A stretch of 64,000 bases of DNA from Rhodovulum euryhalinum. GTDB lineage: Bacteria > Pseudomonadota > Alphaproteobacteria > Rhodobacterales > Rhodobacteraceae. The notes under the pieces were generated by a model, which did not search any database, was not told the origin of the DNA, and saw nothing but the letters and a program-made list of their open reading frames with translations. Shown piece after piece: positions 39,686 through 49,043 of the stretch; the first letter of the stretch is position 1; every line of letters starts with the position of its first letter. The stretch lies in the NCBI RefSeq assembly GCF_004342445.1, contig NZ_SLWW01000003.1:62001-126000 (forward strand). The letters are read 5' to 3'. A program made the position numbers and the translations under genes.

Positions 39686-40237
39686 TCAGATCCCGGCTCC
39701 GGGTTCGTTGACAAAGGCAGAGGTCGCCACCAGCGCGTAGCCGTCGCGCGGATCCTCGTGCAGCCGGAGACCGAGGCCGACGCCGGGGAAGAACGGATCC
39801 ACCACCACGCAGGCGCGCACCATCATCAGGCTGTTCTGGGGCCCTTGCGCGAAATTGGTCACAGGCTGGATCGGGGCGCTTCGGTCGACGCAGGTCGCCG
39901 CGGCATCGGGCAGGTTCCAGGTGGTCTTCGACACAGGCGTCAGTTCGACCCGGATCACGTTCGGGCAGTCGGGGAAGAGATGCGCCTGGCTGCAGATGAT
40001 GTCCTTGAACATGTCGTGATCGAGCCCGGGATACTGGCCGAGGCGGATGCCGCGCATCGACTCGTCCAGCGCGTGGTCGAGAAGCATCTGGCGCGTCATC
40101 AGGATCGAGGATTCGAGGCTCATCAGGAACATCGAGAACACGATCGGGAACGTCAGCACGAACTCGATGCTGGCGGTTCCGTCCTCGCGGCGGATCGCCC
40201 GGATCAGCCGGGCCGTCAGGCGGAAGAGCGGGGTCAT
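39686..40237 (-). CDS. TadE-like pseudopilin
   Basis: A 183-residue protein: RREDGTASIEFVLTFPIVFSMFLMSLESS is the classic TadE-like motif (G-x-x-SIEFVLxxP) followed by one helix and an exported domain with Cys pairs (IICSQAH, FPDCPN, ATCVDR, RACVVV). The start at 40237 overlaps the stop of the VWA gene upstream in transcription by 4 nt (ATGA); the next gene follows after 3 nt. The three genes are one translation-coupled unit. Confidence 0.87.
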   Translation of the reverse strand: MTPLFRLTARLIRAIRREDGTASIEFVLTFPIVFSMFLMSLESSILMTRQMLLDHALDESMRGIRLGQYPGLDHDMFKDIICSQAHLFPDCPNVIRVELTPVSKTTWNLPDAAATCVDRSAPIQPVTNFAQGPQNSLMMVRACVVVDPFFPGVGLGLRLHEDPRDGYALVATSAFVNEPGAGI

Positions 40238-42012
40238 TCGGTCAACTTCAGTTGGTTGATCGACGATGCGATCGCGCCGAACACATCGGAAAGGTTCATG
40301 CCGTCGGCGAGGAAGAAGTGGTTGATCGTGCTCGCACAGTTGCGCATGACCGTCTCGGCCGCACTGCCCTTCCCGACCTCGAATCCGATGGTGTAGACCA
40401 GAATGTCCTTGTCCTTGGCGGCCCGGCACATGTTGGCCAGTCGGCTGTTCTTGGTCGAGTTGCCATGGGCGAGTTCCGCGTCCGGGAGCCACCAGAAGTC
40501 GTTGAACCAGTCGGTCGTGAACTTGGCCCAGACCTCGGGATAGGACATCTGGTAGGGCGTTCCCGGGTTGCTCGTGCCGCCGACATAGACCGCGTTCTGC
40601 CAACTGCTCTTGACGTCGTCGCCGTCCTCGTCGACCCAGCGGTACTGGTTCTTGTCTTCGTTGTAGACCGAGTACACGTCATTGCCGGGGGACCCGTCCG
40701 GTTTGGTGTAGTGCCAGACGACGGAGGGGCCGAAGCGGTAAGCCGCCTTCAGATAGTGCTGGTTGGTGTTCACCCCGTCGGTCATCAGGATGATCGCCTT
40801 GATGTTGTAGCTTTGCCCATACTCGTAGGGGCGGCCGTCGAACAACGGGTCGATCACCATCTCGGTCGATCCTGCGGAAACGGGGGTGTTCGCCAGGTTC
40901 GTGACAACGCTCTGCGTGTCGGGGTCAAGCAGCGCAGCCCCCCATTTCATGCCGATATCAATCGAGGTGTTGCCGCCTGCGGACAGGGCGTCGATCGCCG
41001 TGTAGACCTCGGACGGATCATCCAGCAGCGGCTTGATCGCGCGCCAACTCTCGGTCCGGCAGGTCCAGTCGCTGGGCGACTGGTAGGACTCCCGCCACGG
41101 GTCGAAGTGGCCCGTCCGCTGCAACTGGTCGAGTGGTGACAGGCTGACGCTCTCGTAGTCGGAGGCATCGAAATCGACGCAGAACGAGGCGTTGTGCTCG
41201 GTCGTGACATTGTATTGCGAGAGCAGCTGCGGACCCGCGCTGACCTGTTCGGAATAGGGCACGATCGAGATCGACACCTTGCCATGCTGCACCTCGCAGG
41301 GCTCGCCCGAACCGCGGTTTGTGTTCGGGTTGCACTGCATGTGATGCACGAAATCCTTGGCCGCCTTGCGCAGTTCGTAGATCTTCGACTTGCCGGTGGA
41401 AGAGGACGAGCCCATCGAGCCGGACACGTCGAGCACCAGCGAGATCTCGAGATCGCTGATCCCTTCCTCGGCGCTGCTGGTGGAGAGGACCGGAAGTTTC
41501 GTGAAATCGGTCGGGTTGCCCGTCAGGTTGGCGGCATCCTGCATCTGCCCCTCGCGGACGAACCATCGCCGGTTCTGGGCGACCCGTTCCATGATCGGCA
41601 GGAAGATCGGATCCATCGTGGCGCCGGCGATCACCCTGACCTTGCGGTAGGCAACGGTGTCCGAAGACGTTTCTTCCTCGACGCTGATATTGCCGACATG
41701 CTTTCCCAGCCCTGCCTTCTCGAAATAGTCGCGGACCACGGCCTCGGGATCCTGGGTCTGGCCCAGGCTCGTCGCGGCGAGCACCGCCCGGTCCGCCGTG
41801 TTCTGCATGCGCGTGCGCGTGTATTCGTACCGCATGAAGTCGATGGCGAGCCCCGCGGTGAACAGCATGGCCACCAGCAGCATCAGCGAGAAGATCACCA
41901 GGCTGCCGGTCTCGTCGTCGCGGAACCGTCGCAGCGGGGCGGCCTCGCGTGCCTTGCCGTCCCTGACAATGATATCAATGAACATCGGGATCATCCTCGG
42001 TTCCCGGGGCAT
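40234..42012 (-). CDS. TadG-like protein with von Willebrand A domain
   Basis: A 592-residue protein. N-terminal RRFRDDETGSLVIFSLMLLVAMLFTAGLAIDFMRYEYTRTRMQN is the TadG-type pseudopilin segment with one membrane helix. From about residue 190 there is a VWA domain with an intact metal-ion-dependent adhesion site: LVLDVSGSMGSS (DxSxS) and later ILMTDGVNT. A large insertion (about 275-460) with many aromatic residues and several Cys follows. It is probably surface-exposed and adhesive. Start options are 42012, 41994 and 41985; the last has GAGG at the best spacing. Divergent from dnaG. Confidence 0.85.
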   Translation of the reverse strand: MPREPRMIPMFIDIIVRDGKAREAAPLRRFRDDETGSLVIFSLMLLVAMLFTAGLAIDFMRYEYTRTRMQNTADRAVLAATSLGQTQDPEAVVRDYFEKAGLGKHVGNISVEEETSSDTVAYRKVRVIAGATMDPIFLPIMERVAQNRRWFVREGQMQDAANLTGNPTDFTKLPVLSTSSAEEGISDLEISLVLDVSGSMGSSSSTGKSKIYELRKAAKDFVHHMQCNPNTNRGSGEPCEVQHGKVSISIVPYSEQVSAGPQLLSQYNVTTEHNASFCVDFDASDYESVSLSPLDQLQRTGHFDPWRESYQSPSDWTCRTESWRAIKPLLDDPSEVYTAIDALSAGGNTSIDIGMKWGAALLDPDTQSVVTNLANTPVSAGSTEMVIDPLFDGRPYEYGQSYNIKAIILMTDGVNTNQHYLKAAYRFGPSVVWHYTKPDGSPGNDVYSVYNEDKNQYRWVDEDGDDVKSSWQNAVYVGGTSNPGTPYQMSYPEVWAKFTTDWFNDFWWLPDAELAHGNSTKNSRLANMCRAAKDKDILVYTIGFEVGKGSAAETVMRNCASTINHFFLADGMNLSDVFGAIASSINQLKLTE

Positions 42013-42241
42013 GGCGCCACTTTCCGCGCGCAGTCCGGCACTGCAGTATTGAGCCCTGATCCTGTGGCGAAAATGAGGCGCGAATCGGCATTTTTAACTG
42101 GATTTCCGGGGGCTTCTCTCCATTTTCCCCGCGGTCCTGCGGTATTGTGGCAGACGCGGAAACAGTGCGCCGCGCGCGCCGGGAATCGGTCTTTGCCCGC
42201 TGTCAGGCCGACCGGCCGCAGGCGGCTCTGGTCCGGCCGAC

Positions 42242-42270
42242 TGGACAGGACCGGCCCCGCGCCCGATATT
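42242..42270 (+). promoter_or_regulatory. Candidate dnaG promoter giving a leaderless mRNA
   Basis: TGGACA (42242-42247), 17 nt, GATATT (42265-42270), then 6 nt to the ATG of dnaG. This sigma70-type spacing would place transcription start on the A of the start codon. There is no usable ribosome site between, in agreement with a leaderless message. Confidence 0.55.
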
Positions 42271-42276
42271 GCAGGC

Positions 42277-44310
42277 ATGAGCCTGCCCCCCGGATTCCTC
42301 GACGAGTTGCGCACCCGCGTGTCGCTGTCCCAGGTCGTGGGGCGCAAGGTCCTGTGGGACCAGCGCAAATCGAACCAGGCCAAGGGCGACCTGTGGGCGC
42401 CTTGTCCGTTCCACCAGGAAAAGACGGCCAGCTTCCACGTCGACGACCGCAAGGGATTCTACTACTGCTTCGGCTGCCACGCGAAGGGCGACGCGCTGTC
42501 CTTCGTCCAGGAAACCGAGAATGTCGGTTTCATGGAGGCGGTCGAGATCCTCGCCCGCGAGGCCGGCATGCAGATCCCCGCCCGCGACCCCCGCGCGCAG
42601 GAAAAGGCCGACCGTCGTTCACAACTGGCCGAGGTGATGGAACAGGCGGTGCGCCAGTACCGGATGCAGCTTCGGACCGGGGCGGCGGCAGAGGCGCGGG
42701 CCTATCTGGACCGGCGGGGGCTGACGGCGGCGGCGCTGGATCGCTGGGAGATCGGCTTTGCGTCGCCCGACTGGCGCGGGTTGTGGGCGCATCTGCGGGG
42801 CAGGGGTGTGGCCGAAGACCTGATCCTGGGCGCCGGGCTTGCCAGACGCTCGGACAAGGGCGGCGAACCCTATGACATCTTCCGCAACCGCATCCTGTTC
42901 CCGATCCGCGATGCGCGCGGGCGCGCCATCGCCTTCGGCGGGCGGGCGATGGACCCGGCGGACAGCGCGAAATACCTGAACTCGCCCCAGACGGACCTTT
43001 TTGACAAGGGGCTGAACCTGTTCAACTACGGTCCGGCGCGCGAGGCGGCAGGCAAGGGCCAGCCGCTGATCGTTGCCGAGGGCTACATGGACGTCATCGC
43101 GCTGTCCGAAGCCGGGTTCGGTGCGGCGGTGGCGCCGCTCGGCACCGCGATCACCGAGGCGCAGCTTCAGCTTCTGTGGCGCATCCACCCCGAGCCTGTC
43201 ATCGCGCTCGATGGCGACAAGGCGGGGATCAATGCGGCCCGGCGCCTGATCGACCTTGCGTTGCCGATGCTTGAGGCGGGGCACGCGCTCCGCTTTGCCC
43301 TGATGCCGCCCGGACAGGACCCCGACGATGTGATCCGCGCGGGCGGGGCCGGTGCGATGGGCAAGCTGATCGAGGCCGCCCGGCCGATGGTGCAGCTCTT
43401 GTGGGAGCGCGAGACCGAAGGAAAGGTCTTCGACAGCCCCGAGCGGCGCGCCGCGCTCGACCGCGACCTGCGCCAGGCGCTGTCGCGGATCAAGGACCCC
43501 TCGCTGCGCCGCCACTACGGCGAAGAGATCAACCGCCTGCGCTGGGAGTTGTTCCGCCCCGCCCGGAGCCCTGCCCGGAAGGGGCCCTGGAAAGGACATG
43601 TGGCGCCTGCCGCGCCGCGCGCCTCGACCCGTGGTTCGGCGCTGGTCGCAGCACCTGAACGGTTTGACGAGGAACTGCGCGAGGCCGTGATCTTGGCGAC
43701 GCTGGTCACGCATCCCGCGCTGATCCCCGACTTCGAGGGTCCGCTTGAGGCGCTGGACTGGACGACGCCGGACCATGCCCGCCTGCAGGCTGCGCTGCTG
43801 GCTGTGGCGCATGCGGCGCCCGAAACCGGGACCGTTCCCTTTCGCGCCGCACTTGAGGCCCATGTCGGCCTGGAGCCACTTGAAAAGCTGTTCGCCCCAA
43901 GCCATGTCCGCATTGCCCCTCCGATCCGCGATCCGGGCGACGCCGAAAAGGCAGCGCTTTGCTTGGCCGAGGAACTGGCCAAGCTGTCGGCGGCGCGGGG
44001 CGCCCGACGGGAAATCGAGGAAGCGATGCACGATCTTCAGGGTCTCGCCGACGAGGGGCTGACCTGGCGCCTGGGCCAGGCGGCCGAGGCGCGAAACCGT
44101 GCGGGCCGGAGCGACTCCGAGGATCGTGCCGATTACGAGATCGGGCCGAATGGCGCCCGGATCAGCCGGGACGAGAAGGATGCCTTCGCCGAACTTCTGG
44201 ACCGAATCGACTATGGCCGCGGCAAGCGCCGCGATTCGGGCACAGGTGCCCGGGAAACGTCAGGAAAAACGGGGGAATCGGGTGGTCTTCCCGATGATTC
44301 GCGCTATTGA
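42277..44310 (+). CDS. dnaG: DNA primase
   Basis: A 677-residue primase that synthesises RNA primers for replication forks. The N-terminal CHC2 zinc finger has C43, H46, C64 and C67 (CPFHQEKT ... YYCFGCHAKGD). The catalytic core carries RNRILFPIRDARGRAIAFGGR, then TOPRIM motifs VAEGYMDVIALS and ALDGDKAGINAA. The C-terminal helicase-binding region is diverged, as is usual. The start at 42277 has no ribosome site; a promoter with leaderless geometry lies just before it. Followed by rpoD after 49 nt, the conserved macromolecular-synthesis pair, here without rpsU. Confidence 0.97.
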   Translation: MSLPPGFLDELRTRVSLSQVVGRKVLWDQRKSNQAKGDLWAPCPFHQEKTASFHVDDRKGFYYCFGCHAKGDALSFVQETENVGFMEAVEILAREAGMQIPARDPRAQEKADRRSQLAEVMEQAVRQYRMQLRTGAAAEARAYLDRRGLTAAALDRWEIGFASPDWRGLWAHLRGRGVAEDLILGAGLARRSDKGGEPYDIFRNRILFPIRDARGRAIAFGGRAMDPADSAKYLNSPQTDLFDKGLNLFNYGPAREAAGKGQPLIVAEGYMDVIALSEAGFGAAVAPLGTAITEAQLQLLWRIHPEPVIALDGDKAGINAARRLIDLALPMLEAGHALRFALMPPGQDPDDVIRAGGAGAMGKLIEAARPMVQLLWERETEGKVFDSPERRAALDRDLRQALSRIKDPSLRRHYGEEINRLRWELFRPARSPARKGPWKGHVAPAAPRASTRGSALVAAPERFDEELREAVILATLVTHPALIPDFEGPLEALDWTTPDHARLQAALLAVAHAAPETGTVPFRAALEAHVGLEPLEKLFAPSHVRIAPPIRDPGDAEKAALCLAEELAKLSAARGARREIEEAMHDLQGLADEGLTWRLGQAAEARNRAGRSDSEDRADYEIGPNGARISRDEKDAFAELLDRIDYGRGKRRDSGTGARETSGKTGESGGLPDDSRY

Positions 44311-44335
44311 GTCGGTTTCAATAGCCGAGCGAATC
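44296..44335 (+). other. Bulged hairpin spanning the dnaG stop codon, before rpoD
   Basis: GATTCGC plus GCTATTGA (44296-44310) pairs with TCAATAGC (44318-44325) and, after a 3-nt CGA bulge, GCGAATC (44329-44335). The loop is 7 nt. This makes a 15-bp stem that includes the dnaG stop. No T-run follows, so it is not a standard terminator. It may be a processing or stability element that sets unequal dnaG and rpoD levels, as the dnaG-rpoD junction does in E. coli (established there; inferred here). Confidence 0.7.
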
Positions 44336-44359
44336 AGCCTCCCCCGCTAGGAGCACTTC

Positions 44360-46345
<1,986 letters not shown>

Positions 46346-46352
46346 ACATGTA

Positions 46353-46380
46353 TGAGCGGGCTGTGGCCCGCTCATTTTTT
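46353..46380 (+). terminator. rpoD intrinsic terminator
   Basis: TGAGCGGGC pairs perfectly with GCCCGCTCA around a TGTG loop and is followed by six T. This is a textbook Rho-independent terminator, 8 nt after the rpoD stop. The AT-rich GIY-YIG gene begins only 3 nt after the T-run. Confidence 0.97.
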
Positions 46381-46382
46381 CG

Positions 46383-46694
46383 ATGCGCAAGCTTAGATAC
46401 GTCGTTTACAAGATTACTTTCCCAAATGGAAAGATCTACGTGGGTAAGGACATAGGTGAGCCTGGCCACTCGATACGATATTTCGGGTCATGGAATGTGC
46501 TTGATGTCGAAGCCGATTTTTCTGTTAACGAATTGAAAAACTTTACGCTTCAAAAGGAAATTCTGTTCGAAAGCGACGATAAGGCGGAAGTCACGCGCAA
46601 AGAAACAGAATTAATTGTCAGCCTCAGGTCGAACGACCCCAGCATCGGCTACAACAAGACACATCGAAGCCGCTTACGCAGTCAGAATAGCTAA
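46383..46694 (+). CDS. Stand-alone GIY-YIG nuclease-domain protein, AT-rich
   Basis: A 103-residue protein made almost entirely of a GIY-YIG domain: YVVYKITFPNGKIYVGK (VVY and YVG as the two signature triplets), the aromatic/Gly turn YFGSW, a catalytic-type Glu in RKETELIVSL (E74-E76 region) and terminal GYNKTHRS, which resembles the YNKT-GG end of phage-type Seg/homing endonucleases. Codon use is plainly AT-richer than its neighbours, suggesting transfer. It starts 3 nt past the rpoD terminator with no ribosome site, so expression is uncertain. An inverted-repeat element follows 8 nt after the stop. It may cut DNA; its target is unknown. Confidence 0.72.
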   Translation: MRKLRYVVYKITFPNGKIYVGKDIGEPGHSIRYFGSWNVLDVEADFSVNELKNFTLQKEILFESDDKAEVTRKETELIVSLRSNDPSIGYNKTHRSRLRSQNS

Positions 46695-46702
46695 GTAACA
46701 GG

Positions 46703-46804
46703 CGTAGGGTGGGTGTAACCCACGATGAGGAGTGCCGACGAGGGTGCCAACCCACCATTCGCCTCCCAAGCCGCGGGCCATCGGTGGGTTTCACCCACCC
46801 TACG
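46703..46804. repeat. 102-bp inverted-repeat element, TAGGGTGGGT family
   Basis: The left arm CGTAGGGTGGGTGTAACCCA (46703-46722, continuing CGAT) is matched by the right arm at 46780-46804, whose complement reads CGTAGGGTGGGTGAAACCCA and onward. The arms are about 24-25 bp with two or three differences. A third internal CAACCCACCA block lies at 46748-46757. No gene is inside. I recognise this TAGGGTGGGT...ACCCACCCTA motif as a repeat widespread in proteobacterial intergenic DNA. A 70-bp relative is at 54589-54658. Confidence 0.85.
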
Positions 46805-46892
46805 GCCCCATCGCTACCTCGTGACCTCCCAGCGCTTGCCGGATCGAACGGCCCGGATTATCCCGAAGGGACCGCGCCCCGGAGACCCGCCC

Positions 46893-47336
46893 ATGCGCCT
46901 CGCCCTCACGCTCTGCACAGCCCTCGCCCTGACCGCCTGTGTTCCCCAAGGCCCCAATGACGCGCCCGGGGCCATCCGCACCTTCCGCGGCAACCTCGTG
47001 GTCCCCGACGCCCGCACCCCCGGCCAGTTCGAGGTCTTCGCCCGGGCGGGCGACTCGGGGTCCGACCTGTGGTGCGCGGCCGCGGAATTCGCCGAGGACG
47101 AACTGCGGGTGCCGGTCAACCGGCGCATCTACCTCGTCACCCCGCGCGGCCCCAGCCAGAGCCGCCCCGGCGCCACCAGCGCGGTCTTCACCGTGTCGCC
47201 CGATGCCGCCCTGCGGCAGGCCGCCGGCGCGCTGCCCGACAGCCTCTCGATGGAGGTGACCCGGCCCGGGCGGAACTTCCTGCCGATTCACGGCCGCACC
47301 GTCTGCCGGCCGATCTTCGATCTGCCCTTCGACTAG
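46893..47336 (+). CDS. Putative lipoprotein (147 aa)
   Basis: A lipoprotein signal MRLALTLCTALALTAC (LTAC lipobox, Cys16) is followed by a compact domain: FEVFARAGDSGSDLWCAAAEFAEDEL, VNRRIYLVTPRG and HGRTVCRPIFDLP. Trp and two Cys recur, perhaps one disulfide. The start at 46893 has GGAG 8 nt upstream. I do not know a function. Located between the repeat element and the ubiTUV genes. Confidence 0.8.
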   Translation: MRLALTLCTALALTACVPQGPNDAPGAIRTFRGNLVVPDARTPGQFEVFARAGDSGSDLWCAAAEFAEDELRVPVNRRIYLVTPRGPSQSRPGATSAVFTVSPDAALRQAAGALPDSLSMEVTRPGRNFLPIHGRTVCRPIFDLPFD

Positions 47337-47447
47337 CCGCGAGCGGCCTCACGCGCATGTGAAGCGCCGCTGACCCGCCGGAAACATCAGGTTTCCCGCC
47401 CCCGGGTCCGGCCTGTGACAATTCGTGGCGCCGACGCCCCGGGCGGT

Positions 47448-47461
47448 TTGACGTAAGTCAA
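47448..47461 (+). promoter_or_regulatory. FNR/FnrL-type box upstream of ubiTUV
   Basis: TTGACGTAAGTCAA is a perfect dyad (TTGAC-N4-GTCAA) matching the FNR/FnrL family consensus TTGAT-N4-ATCAA in all but the fifth position of each half. Its centre at 47454.5 is 43 bp before the ubiT ATG. If it acts at -41.5, transcription would start at about 47496, with TATCGA (47484-47489) as the -10. This would give activation of ubiTUV at low oxygen. Confidence 0.8.
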
Positions 47462-47497
47462 GTCCCTCGCACGGACATCCCTGTATCGACTGGCGCC

Positions 47498-48034
47498 ATG
47501 ACATCCGAACCCAAGTCTTCCCGCCTTCCCGGCGGCTCCGGCGGCTTTCCTTTCACGCCACCGCTGCCGCTGTTCCTGCTGAACCCCATCCTCAAGCGGA
47601 TCGTGACCAGGATCGCGGCGCAGAACCCCGACATGTTCGACCGTCTGGGCCCGCACCGGCACGCCTATTTCCTGATCGACCCGGTGGACATCCCGTTCAT
47701 GCTGTATCTGCGCCCCGACCCGGACGCGCTGGATTTCCGCGCGGTCGGCCGGCGCAACCTGCCGCCGCATGCCGCGCGGATTTCGGGCAAGTTCCTGGAT
47801 CTGCTGACGCTGATGGACACCGAACAGGATGGCGATGCGCTGTTCTTCTCGCGCGACCTGATCGTGACGGGTGACACCGAGGCGGTGGTCTGCCTCAGGA
47901 ACGCGCTGGATGACGTGGACGAACCGATCGCCGAAAGCGTGGCCGAGATGTTCGGCCCGCCCGGGCGCGGGGCGCTGAACGTCCTGCGCCGTGCCGCCGA
48001 GAATGCCCAGAAACGGAAAGGGGCCCGCACATGA
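47498..48034 (+). CDS. ubiT: UbiT, SCP2-domain lipid-binding protein of anaerobic ubiquinone synthesis
   Basis: A 178-residue protein with an SCP2 (sterol carrier protein 2) domain, homologous to E. coli YhbT/UbiT. It is thought to carry ubiquinone intermediates for the oxygen-independent pathway. FTPPLPLFLLNPILKRIVTRIA at the start and RHAYFLIDPVDIPFMLYLRP, then DALFFSRDLIVTGDTEAVVCLRNALDD, match the family. It has no ribosome site and may be leaderless. Its stop overlaps the ubiU start by 4 nt (ATGA). Confidence 0.9.
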   Translation: MTSEPKSSRLPGGSGGFPFTPPLPLFLLNPILKRIVTRIAAQNPDMFDRLGPHRHAYFLIDPVDIPFMLYLRPDPDALDFRAVGRRNLPPHAARISGKFLDLLTLMDTEQDGDALFFSRDLIVTGDTEAVVCLRNALDDVDEPIAESVAEMFGPPGRGALNVLRRAAENAQKRKGART

Positions 48035-49038
48035 ACGCCAAGGTCAAGCCCGAGCTGATCTGTCCCGCCGGAACCCCTGCGGCGTTGCGCAGCGCGGTCG
48101 ATGCCGGCGCCGATGCCGTCTATTGCGGCTATCAGAATGCCACCAACGCGCGCAACTTCACGGGGCTGAACTTCACCCCCGCCGAGATGGAGAAATCCAT
48201 CCGCTACGCCCATGACGGCGGCACCAAGGTTCTGATCACGCTGAACACCTTTCCGCCCGCGGGCAAGGTCGAGCTGTGGAAGGAGGCGGTCGACCTGTCG
48301 GCAAAACTGGGCGCGGATGCCTGCATCGTCGCGGATATCGCCGTAGCTGCCTATATCCGCGACCACCACCCTGACATGCGGATTCACCTGTCGGTGCAGG
48401 CGGCGGCGTCGTCGCCCGAGGCGATCCAGTACTACGTCCGCGAATTCGGGGTAAAGCGCGTGGTGCTGCCGCGCATCATGACGATCGCCGAGATCAAGGG
48501 CCTCGTCGAGGAAATCCCCTGCGAGGTCGAGACCTTCATCTTCGGCAACCACGGCCTTATGGTCGAAGGGCGCTGTTCGCTGACCAACTACGTCACCGGC
48601 CAGTCCACCAACATGGACGGCGCCTGTTCGCCCGCGTCCTGCGTGAAGTACGAACGCGCCGATGACGGCAGCATGTCGACGATCCTGGGCGATTACATGA
48701 TCGACCGCTTCGGCCCCGAGGAAACCGCGGGCTATCCCACGATCTGCAAGGGCCGCTACAAGTGTGACGCCCGCGACGGCGGCTATTACGCCTTCGAGGA
48801 ACCGGTCAGCCTGAACGCCTCGGCCATGCTGCCGCAACTGATCGAGGCCGGTGTCCACGCCTTCAAGATCGAGGGCCGCCAGCGCAGCCGCGCCTATGTC
48901 AAGAAGGTGGTCGCCGCCTTCCGCGAGGCGGTCGATTCGATCATGGCCGGGCAGGAACCGAAACTCGCCGACCTCGTCGCGCTGACCGAGGGTCAGAAGC
49001 AGACCGAGGGCGCGCTCAAGACCAAGAAATGGAGGTGA
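48031..49038 (+). CDS. ubiU: UbiU, U32-family Fe-S protein for O2-independent ring hydroxylation
   Basis: A 335-residue peptidase-U32-family protein (E. coli YhbU). With UbiV it forms an Fe-S heterodimer that hydroxylates the ubiquinone ring without O2. ELICPAGTPAALRSAVDAGADAVYCGY is the family opening. FIFGNHGLMVEGRCSLTNYVTG, GACSPASC and TICKGRYKC give Cys residues 182, 199, 204, 239 and 245, enough for the 4Fe-4S cluster known for UbiU. It overlaps ubiT by 4 nt and ubiV starts 5 nt after its stop. Confidence 0.95.
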   Translation: MNAKVKPELICPAGTPAALRSAVDAGADAVYCGYQNATNARNFTGLNFTPAEMEKSIRYAHDGGTKVLITLNTFPPAGKVELWKEAVDLSAKLGADACIVADIAVAAYIRDHHPDMRIHLSVQAAASSPEAIQYYVREFGVKRVVLPRIMTIAEIKGLVEEIPCEVETFIFGNHGLMVEGRCSLTNYVTGQSTNMDGACSPASCVKYERADDGSMSTILGDYMIDRFGPEETAGYPTICKGRYKCDARDGGYYAFEEPVSLNASAMLPQLIEAGVHAFKIEGRQRSRAYVKKVVAAFREAVDSIMAGQEPKLADLVALTEGQKQTEGALKTKKWR

Positions 49039-49043
49039 CGGCG

